From positions 1 to 13,335 of the forward strand of contig JBOGGN010000194.1 of NCBI GenBank assembly GCA_050744165.1: a stretch of 13,335 bases of DNA, given 5' to 3'. The position numbers and the translations under genes were made by a program. The stretch comes from JBOGGN01 sp050744165 (GTDB lineage Bacteria; Actinomycetota; Acidimicrobiia; Acidimicrobiales; Palsa-688). The notes under the pieces were generated by a model, which saw only the letters and a list, made by a program, of their open reading frames with translations, was not told the origin of the DNA and did no database searches. Position 1 is the stretch's first letter; every line of letters begins with the position of its first letter. This document shows positions 1 to 5,580 of the stretch, in pieces.

Positions 1-414
1 GTCGTAGGCGCAGCCCACGAACGGCGACACGCGGATGCGGTCGGCGTGCGACATGGCGACGTCGGCAATCACGCGGCCACTCAGGTCGCGCTGGCCCAGA
101 TAGCCCGGCAGCGGCAGCACCCGGGACACGTGAACGCGGGCCCCAGCGTAATGGAGGGCCAGACCGTCGTCGTCGAGTTCAAGGACCACATCGGCGTCGG
201 CGCAGAACCACTCGTCGAAGGGGGCGTTCACATAGACGTCGCGGTCGAGCACCATAGTCAGGCCACCGGTGGTGGGGTACTCGTGCACTGTCAGTGTCTC
301 CCGGCCGCCCCTACTGATGTGGTCGAGGGCGGCGGTACTGGGCCGGACGCCCCGTGCCAGGCAGGCCGTCTTCACCGCCTCCAGCACCGTCACGACATCG
401 GCGGCTGCGGTCAT
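1..414 (-). CDS. Radical SAM domain protein, N-terminal part only
   Basis: This open frame runs off the left edge of the window; 138 residues are visible. It starts at ATG 414, which overlaps the stop of the upstream FAD oxidoreductase as ATGA, so the two are probably translationally coupled. The last visible residues read SHADRIRVSPFVGCAYD, with Cys135 as the final cysteine. In radical SAM enzymes a segment of this kind leads into CxxxCxxC, which binds the [4Fe-4S] cluster that cleaves S-adenosylmethionine. Cys135 would be the first cysteine and the next codon, outside the window, should be the second. The first 120 residues have no domain I recognise; such N-terminal extensions are common in radical SAM enzymes of specialised pathways. 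Reaction and substrate cannot be inferred. It is the last visible gene of a four-gene minus-strand operon. I am fairly sure of the family and unsure of anything more specific. Confidence 0.82.
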   Translation of the reverse strand, partial: MTAAADVVTVLEAVKTACLARGVRPSTAALDHISRGGRETLTVHEYPTTGGLTMVLDRDVYVNAPFDEWFCADADVVLELDDDGLALHYAGARVHVSRVLPLPGYLGQRDLSGRVIADVAMSHADRIRVSPFVGCAYD

Positions 415-1853
415 GTCCCACCCCCGAGCGATTGTAGGTAGCCGACGACCGCCTTAACATCGGCCTCGCTCTTGCGGGTGAGGCACAGATAATTGACGAG
501 GTCGGGATGGAGGCCCCGGTCCACGCCGAGGTCCTGGTAGAGCCGCTCGGCGAGCGGCCGGAACAGGTCCCCGAGGTCGTCGCCAGCCAGGAAGGGCGTG
601 ACCTGGATGCCCGCTTCGAAGGCACTCGCCACCTGCTGGGCCACGAATTGGTCGATCGACTCGGGGATTGTCAGGGTGAAGATAGGGGCCCGGGTCGGCG
701 CAAACACGGAGGGAAAAAGGTCCTCGCCGTCGATGATCGCCGCCGCGGCCAGCCGTGCGATCTCCGGGGCGGCGTGGAACCCGTCGCGACCGGTGCCAGT
801 GAGGACCGTGAGATCGCCGACTGGGCCGGGGCCCAGCAGGGGGAAGGTGTCCAGGGTGACCGGCCGGTTGCCGATTCGAACCTCGTCGATGCGGGAAAAC
901 GACAGCTTGGTGTCGAGCTGGTCGATGGCGCAGTCGGTCAGGAACTGCAGGACACCGAGATATGGTCGCAGCTCCGGGGTGCGGAAGATGACATTGGTCG
1001 CTCCGATGTACTCCTGCCCACCCGGCAACGGGATGAGGTGGAGTCCGCACGATCCGGCCCGGTTTACGGTGCGCACCGCAGACGGGAACCCCGGCCCCAT
1101 CACCCGCTCGGTCACAAAGGCGATGCCGAAACCCGAAAGGACGGGCTGCACGGCAGGCCCGGCGACGGAGTCGAGCAGCGGCGTGGTCTCGGCGCCGGTC
1201 GCCAGGACCACCTGACCGGCTGAGACTACCTGGCCGTCGGCGAGGACCACCCCCCGGGCGGCGCCCGCGGTGACCACGACCCCTTTGACGGTGGTATCGA
1301 TCAGATCGACACCCAGCCGCAGCGCCCGGGTCGTCAGCGCCGTCAGAACGGCGCGAGCGTCAACCGCGCCCTCACCCCGCAGGTGAAGGGCGCGAAGGGG
1401 CCGGGCGTCGGGGTTGGGACGGAGGCCGGGAACGGAGTCGACCTCCTCGAAGGGTTGGTCCCAATTGGCGAGGGTCCGCACCATGGCCGCGAAGTTTTCG
1501 GAATCGGGGACCCCCCCACGGGCGTTGAGCAGAACGTAGGTGTCGTCGCACGCGGCGAGGCTGGGTGAGGTGGCGTCGCGGGCCAGATCCTGAAGGTGTT
1601 CCGGCCAGCGGCGGTGAGCGGCCCATTGCAGCTCGAAGCGCCGGCGCCCCGCTTCCGAAATGAGGCCCAACGCGGTGATTTCGCCGAAGCATCCGAGCAT
1701 GGCCCCCGAGGCGGCGGAGGCACCCCCTGGGCGGCCCGAGGGACCGACCAGGCACACTCGGAGGTCAGGACCCTTCTGGGCTAGGGCGACCGCTGTCGTG
1801 GTGCCTACAGCGCCGTTGCCTACGACGACAATGTCGGCCGGCCGAGGCGTCAC
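411..1853 (-). CDS. FAD-dependent oxidoreductase (DAO family) with C-terminal extension
   Basis: A 480-residue flavoenzyme of the D-amino-acid oxidase/glycine oxidase superfamily. The N-terminus has the dinucleotide-binding strand and GxGxxG motif (GNGAVG, residues 12-17), followed by the flavin-contacting GGASAASGAML at 43-53. A second FAD motif near the end reads TGTGRDGFHAAPEIARLAAA (about 352-371). Enzymes of this family usually oxidise an amine or alpha-hydroxy acid with FAD and pass electrons to oxygen. The start is GTG 1853: it overlaps the preceding stop as GTGA and lies just before the first beta strand. The frame stays open upstream, but that part is antisense-like shadow over the dioxygenase gene. 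Residues from about 385 to 480 extend past the usual end of the FAD domain; they are charged, probably helical and unrecognised. They may be a partner-binding or regulatory domain. Substrate unknown. Confidence 0.92.
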   Translation of the reverse strand: MTPRPADIVVVGNGAVGTTTAVALAQKGPDLRVCLVGPSGRPGGASAASGAMLGCFGEITALGLISEAGRRRFELQWAAHRRWPEHLQDLARDATSPSLAACDDTYVLLNARGGVPDSENFAAMVRTLANWDQPFEEVDSVPGLRPNPDARPLRALHLRGEGAVDARAVLTALTTRALRLGVDLIDTTVKGVVVTAGAARGVVLADGQVVSAGQVVLATGAETTPLLDSVAGPAVQPVLSGFGIAFVTERVMGPGFPSAVRTVNRAGSCGLHLIPLPGGQEYIGATNVIFRTPELRPYLGVLQFLTDCAIDQLDTKLSFSRIDEVRIGNRPVTLDTFPLLGPGPVGDLTVLTGTGRDGFHAAPEIARLAAAAIIDGEDLFPSVFAPTRAPIFTLTIPESIDQFVAQQVASAFEAGIQVTPFLAGDDLGDLFRPLAERLYQDLGVDRGLHPDLVNYLCLTRKSEADVKAVVGYLQSLGGGT

Positions 1854-2482
1854 GGCGCCGCCGACTGCGCGCGGGCGGTGCTGCGAAAGGTAACGCCAAA
1901 GCGCTCGTCGCTCACCGAGTCGACCCGGTGGGTGTACGGGGGGCGCCGCAGCGATCCGGCGAACACGTAAAGCGAACCGGGGTGCAGGGCGAAGGCGATC
2001 GCCTGGCCTTCGATCTCGAAATGCATCGTGCACGAGCCGGGGCCGATGGACACACCGACGACCACAGCGCCATAACAGTCCCGGTCGGTGTGAGCCATAA
2101 ACGTGCCCGACCGTGGATAGCGGTCGACGTAGACGGAGGAAAAGGGTGCCGGTGGCTCGCCTGCCCGAGCCCAGAGGTTCGCCTCTCCGAGGGAGCGGTT
2201 CACCATCGTGGCCAAGCGGGCCAGCAAAGGAGGAATGGCCACCCCGACTCCTGGTCTTACTCCCGTCCAGACTGGCTGCCCAGCTGCCCCTTCGAGCCGA
2301 CCGGCCACCGTCGTCCCGTCGGCGACCGGCGGCGCCAAGACGAACGAAGTGGCCGCCGCCCGCGCCTCGGGCGTGACCCTCGGCACCGCCTGGAGGAAGG
2401 CGAGGAGCTCGGCGTGTTGCCCCGCCGGGAGAAAGTCCTGGTCGTAGGCGAATAGGTCGGAATCGAGGTACTGGAACGCCAT
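1850..2482 (-). CDS. AlkB-like 2-oxoglutarate/Fe(II) dioxygenase
   Basis: A 210-residue non-haem iron dioxygenase. The iron ligands are visible as His131-x-Asp133 (in MAHTDRD) and the distal His185 (in PPYTHRVD). They are followed by RFGVTFR at 194-200, which fits the AlkB-type R-x5-R signature whose first arginine binds 2-oxoglutarate. The strand YVFAGSLRR precedes the distal histidine as expected. The length matches the AlkB/2OG-Fe(II) superfamily. Members repair alkylated nucleic acids, but many hydroxylate or desaturate small molecules or peptides. Placement between a tautomerase-like protein and a FAD oxidase in an overlapping operon favours a metabolic role over DNA repair (inference). 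The ATG at 2482 lies 3 nt after the upstream stop; its ribosome site is weak (AGGCG immediately before), consistent with coupling. Confidence 0.88.
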   Translation of the reverse strand: MAFQYLDSDLFAYDQDFLPAGQHAELLAFLQAVPRVTPEARAAATSFVLAPPVADGTTVAGRLEGAAGQPVWTGVRPGVGVAIPPLLARLATMVNRSLGEANLWARAGEPPAPFSSVYVDRYPRSGTFMAHTDRDCYGAVVVGVSIGPGSCTMHFEIEGQAIAFALHPGSLYVFAGSLRRPPYTHRVDSVSDERFGVTFRSTARAQSAAP

Positions 2483-2485
2483 CGC

Positions 2486-2845
2486 CTACTCGAGTGTTGC
2501 GTAGTCGAGCGAGGAACTGTGAGCCGTCAGGATCAGCTCAACCACCGCGTCTTCGACCCCCGAGGCGGCACGGGCCACAGCGGACAGGCGGTCCGTGATA
2601 ATCGAGGCAGCCACCGAGCGTGCCGGCTCGTTGCGAGCGAACACGGTGATGAAGACGTCGCATCGAATACGGTCGAGGGGCCCGATCTCCAGGACCCGGC
2701 AATCGACCATGGTGCTGTTCACCAGGTGGTCAGGGTCGACTTCCGTCAGTACGGTCCCCACTGCGGAAGCCATCTCGTCCCTCGTGCGTAGGATGTTCAC
2801 CTGATCGAGCCGCTCCCGCCTCCAGAGAATTTGCAGAAATGGCAT
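2486..2845 (-). CDS. Small tautomerase-like protein (CHMI-type, tentative)
   Basis: A 119-residue protein, first gene of the left operon. I start it at ATG 2845, giving MPFLQI; the frame is open further upstream, but that part runs antisense to the nitroreductase. Pro2 after a removable Met, an N-terminal beta strand, a helix at about 22-34, a central strand (RCDVFITVF, 61-69) and the arginine-containing stretch ARNEPARS followed by a long helix resemble the layout of 5-carboxymethyl-2-hydroxymuconate isomerase-like members of the tautomerase superfamily, which use Pro1 as general base. The similarity is by eye and weak, so a hypothetical protein is a fair alternative. If correct, it would catalyse keto-enol isomerisation of an intermediate in the same pathway as the downstream oxidases. 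The stop is 3 nt before the next start. Confidence 0.72.
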   Translation of the reverse strand: MPFLQILWRRERLDQVNILRTRDEMASAVGTVLTEVDPDHLVNSTMVDCRVLEIGPLDRIRCDVFITVFARNEPARSVAASIITDRLSAVARAASGVEDAVVELILTAHSSSLDYATLE

Positions 2846-2896
2846 GACTCCGTACTTTAGGCAGGCGGTGCGGCAGCGTCGCTCATCGAGTCGCCG
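2846..2896. promoter_or_regulatory. Divergent promoter region, left operon and nitroreductase
   Basis: This 51-bp gap separates two divergent genes and must hold both start signals unless promoters lie inside the genes. On the minus strand a TAAAGT hexamer (TANNNT type) lies 9-14 nt before ATG 2845, close enough for a leaderless or nearly leaderless transcript. On the plus strand TACTTT at 2853-2858 could serve the nitroreductase, giving a leader of about 30 nt. No clear -35 boxes are visible on either strand. The two hexamers overlap the same bases, which would link expression of both units. The assignment rests on position and short motifs only. Confidence 0.3.
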
Positions 2897-3436
2897 GTGG
2901 ACGTGAACGAGGCGCTTCGGGGGCTGCGGGCGGTTCGCGACTACGCACCCGACCCGGTGTCGCCAGAGCTGGTCGAAAGGTGGCTTGAGACGGCCCGCTG
3001 GTGTGGCTCCAGCCGCAACTCGCAGCCGTGGCGGTTCGTCGTCATACGGGAGCGTGGGCTGCTGCGCGCCTTGTCGGCCCTCGGGGACTGCGCGGCGCAT
3101 CTGGGGGACGCGCCCCTGGCAGTGGCGGTGGCCGCCGTCGAAGGGCCGTATCCTTTCTCTACCATCTTCGATCTGGGCCGCGCCGTCCAAAGCCTCATGG
3201 TTGCAGCCCACGCCGATAGCGTAGGGTCGTGCATCGCGGTCTTCGAGCCGGCGGGCAACATCGATCAGGCCCGCACGTTGCTGGCGGTACCCGACCGGTG
3301 TCGGCTCGACCTTGCGGTGGCCTTCGGGTACCCCGCGGCCGACCGGATGCCGGGCGTCCGACCTAGGTCAAGTCCGCGGCGACCGCTGACATCCCTGGTC
3401 GGTCACGCTGGAGGTGCGTCACCCGACTGGCGGTAG
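2897..3436 (+). CDS. Nitroreductase family protein (FMN-dependent, short)
   Basis: A 179-residue flavoprotein. The start of the family is clear: RAVRDY at 11-16 and the FMN-contacting GSSRNSQPWRFVVI at 37-50. A central helix (DLGRAVQSLMVAAHADSVGS, 92-111) and the late LAVAFGYP (139-146) follow, as in other nitroreductases. Members transfer hydride from NAD(P)H through FMN to nitro groups, quinones or enones, or act as dehydrogenases in biosynthesis. It is at the short end of the family, lacking the usual central insertion, and its arginine- and serine-rich tail may be disordered. The GTG at 2897 is used; GTG 2903 is an alternative. Divergent to the radical SAM/FAD operon, so a shared pathway is plausible. 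Its last 34 nt overlap the 3' end of the convergent STAND gene. Confidence 0.88.
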   Translation: MDVNEALRGLRAVRDYAPDPVSPELVERWLETARWCGSSRNSQPWRFVVIRERGLLRALSALGDCAAHLGDAPLAVAVAAVEGPYPFSTIFDLGRAVQSLMVAAHADSVGSCIAVFEPAGNIDQARTLLAVPDRCRLDLAVAFGYPAADRMPGVRPRSSPRRPLTSLVGHAGGASPDWR

Positions 3437-5580
3437 CGCACTACCCCCGCGGGGTCGGACAGGTGCTCGATGGGACCGGAATCGACCACCTCCACGCCGT
3501 CGATCGCCCCGACGATCGAGACGTTGCGGATCTCGGGACTGCGCACGATCAGCCCCGGCCCGATTCCGTTACGGGAACCTTTGATGCCGATGTGCTCAAT
3601 CCCACAGGCCTCCAGCCGCCACGGGCCTCCGGAGACCTGGTCGAGGAACAATCCGTAGCCGCCGAGGTTCTCGAAAGCGACGCCGCCACCCTCGAGGACA
3701 CATTCCCGACCCATGGTGAAGGTCTGCATCCGGCTCGATGGCGCGCCCTCCGACGCCGGGCTGACGCTGCGGACGACGAAGCCACGATCACCGGTGAAGG
3801 TGCAATTCAGAAACAGTAGACCGTGGGTCACACAGTCCTCGAACACGACATTGGTGAGCCGGCACCGATTGAACAGCGACCCACGAAAGTCGCAATTGCG
3901 AAAGGTGAGGTCCTTGAAATGGGCAGTCACGTTGCACCCAACCCACCCCAGGTTGTCGACAAACGGGAGGGCCTCGGGTCCGAGGGCATCCTCGTCGGTC
4001 GCGGGCTGGAAGAGGACCTGGCGGCCGCTCATGGTCACGACTGACGTGATCCGCACCGTCGGGCGGGCCCGCACCTTGGCAGCCCAACGATTGAGAGCCC
4101 TCCCGAAGCCGTCGTGCACGATCGAAACCATGCGTTCGTCGCCCCGGGCGGGTGCTAGGCGCACGATATGGCTGCTCGACAACCACTGGATCGCCCGTTC
4201 GTACATGGTCACCAGCTCGCAGGCGGTTCGCAACGCGCTTCGGTTCTTCATTCGGCCCGATGTCATCGAACCGTCGCCCCAACCGCTCAGCTCGGGATGC
4301 TTCGCCAATGCCGACGACTCCAGCATGTCGGCGTCTCGGGGAACGTTGAGCTTGCGGAAGAGCCAGGCGAGCGTGCGGGCCAGGGTTTCGCCTTGCTCGT
4401 CGTCAGTGCCGTCGGCGACGAAGGGCGTGACCTCGCCGGTGGCCTCAGCCGTGGAGTCGTGGAGGTCGCGAAATCCCGTTAGAACGATCGCCGCCAACTC
4501 GTCGGTTCCCTGCACCAGCTTGAATCCGCCCGAGGACAGATAGGCTGGCAGGGCCGCGGCGATGCCCAGCGTCTCGGTGGCCTCCAGACGGGTGGTGTCG
4601 GTATCGCCGTGCTCTGCCATGTGCGCCTCGAGCTTGTCGTTGAGCACCAGGTCGACATACAGCTCGAGCCCGCTAGCGAAGAAGCGTTGCGCTTCGCCGA
4701 GCGTCGTAGGAAAGGCGATGCGCATCGCTTCCGCCACCTGGTCGACGTTGATCACGTCGCCTGAGTTGGGGTTGATGGCTTCGAACATGGCGTAGAGGAA
4801 GGCCTGCAGGTGAAGCAGGCCGACAACCGTCTCCTTAGGCGGTGCCGCCAACGCCTGGGCCAGTTCGGGCGGCGGTGGCTGGGCCAGCACCCACGCCGAC
4901 TCGAGAGCCCTGACGAGGGCGTTGGCGGCGTGAACGCCGACGGCGTTCAGCGGGTTCGAGATTATGGTCGGAATGGCGTCGTCGGGTACCGGGCCGATGG
5001 GAAAGTACTTCCACAGCCGTCCCTCGAGTTGCCCTTCGATTATCGCTAGCTCGAACTTGTACTCCTGCCGGGCCGAGACGACCTGGGTGTACCCCTCGGG
5101 CACCAGCCGAGCAACGTCGGCGACATTCTGGAGGAACGTGCGGCCGGTGTCGGGATCCTCCCGCAAGAGCTCCTCTAGCTGGTCGAAGATGACGACGAGT
5201 CGCGACCCGAAGGCCCGCTGCACCGCCATTACGTAGTCGTAGGGATCCTTGCGGAAGTCCGGGAGGTTGCGTCCCCGCCCGTCCAAGGCCAAGGCCAAGG
5301 CGTGAGCATACCAGTGCAGCCCGGTCGACCCCTCGACCTGGTACCACAAGCTGAACGGGCAGATGACGAGGCCGCTCTCCTTGTTGAGCTTGCCTGCGAA
5401 CCCGGCTCCGACGAGGGAACTCTTGCCGACCCCCGACGGGCCGATCAGCTCGATGACGCTGTAACCCTTGACCGCACCGACGAATCGTTTGAGCATGGAC
5501 TCCCGGCCGCAAAGAAGCGTTGCATCGCCTTGTTCGAGCGGCCGGGCACCGGGGTAGGGATTGGCAGGACGTTCAGCCAT
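3403..5580 (-). CDS. nSTAND1-type STAND NTPase with C-terminal pentapeptide repeats
   Basis: A 725-residue signal-transduction NTPase. It opens with NPYPGARPL and LLCGRESML, the lead-in typical of nSTAND1 proteins. Walker A is GPSGVGKSS (47-55) and Walker B is VVIFDQLEELL (129-139) with Asp133. A helical region follows, and a winged-helix-like segment lies at about 465-500 (HIVRLAPARG, then SIVHDGFGRALNRW), the usual end of a STAND module. Residues about 553-600 are pentapeptide-repeat-like: phenylalanines and leucines recur every five residues (FKDLTF, NCDFRGSLF, VVFEDC, LLFLNCTF). A less regular beta-rich tail reaches the end and could form a right-handed helix for sensing. STAND proteins bind a ligand and oligomerise on ATP binding to switch on an effector, here probably the adjacent CHAT protein. 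Start ATG 5580 has an AGGAG site 5 nt upstream and overlaps the previous stop by 8 nt. The open frame extends upstream to ATG 5640, but that start is less likely. Confidence 0.92.
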   Translation of the reverse strand: MAERPANPYPGARPLEQGDATLLCGRESMLKRFVGAVKGYSVIELIGPSGVGKSSLVGAGFAGKLNKESGLVICPFSLWYQVEGSTGLHWYAHALALALDGRGRNLPDFRKDPYDYVMAVQRAFGSRLVVIFDQLEELLREDPDTGRTFLQNVADVARLVPEGYTQVVSARQEYKFELAIIEGQLEGRLWKYFPIGPVPDDAIPTIISNPLNAVGVHAANALVRALESAWVLAQPPPPELAQALAAPPKETVVGLLHLQAFLYAMFEAINPNSGDVINVDQVAEAMRIAFPTTLGEAQRFFASGLELYVDLVLNDKLEAHMAEHGDTDTTRLEATETLGIAAALPAYLSSGGFKLVQGTDELAAIVLTGFRDLHDSTAEATGEVTPFVADGTDDEQGETLARTLAWLFRKLNVPRDADMLESSALAKHPELSGWGDGSMTSGRMKNRSALRTACELVTMYERAIQWLSSSHIVRLAPARGDERMVSIVHDGFGRALNRWAAKVRARPTVRITSVVTMSGRQVLFQPATDEDALGPEALPFVDNLGWVGCNVTAHFKDLTFRNCDFRGSLFNRCRLTNVVFEDCVTHGLLFLNCTFTGDRGFVVRSVSPASEGAPSSRMQTFTMGRECVLEGGGVAFENLGGYGLFLDQVSGGPWRLEACGIEHIGIKGSRNGIGPGLIVRSPEIRNVSIVGAIDGVEVVDSGPIEHLSDPAGVVRYRQSGDAPPA

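Noticed and set aside
507..1223. Plus-strand open frame (238 codons) opposite the FAD oxidoreductase
   Set aside because: Antisense to the FAD-domain gene with clear motifs; no independent support.
3713..4543. Long plus-strand open frame (276 codons) opposite the STAND gene
   Set aside because: It lies antisense to a protein with clear Walker and pentapeptide motifs; its composition (Arg, Ser, Thr, Pro) is typical of a frame open only because of high GC.
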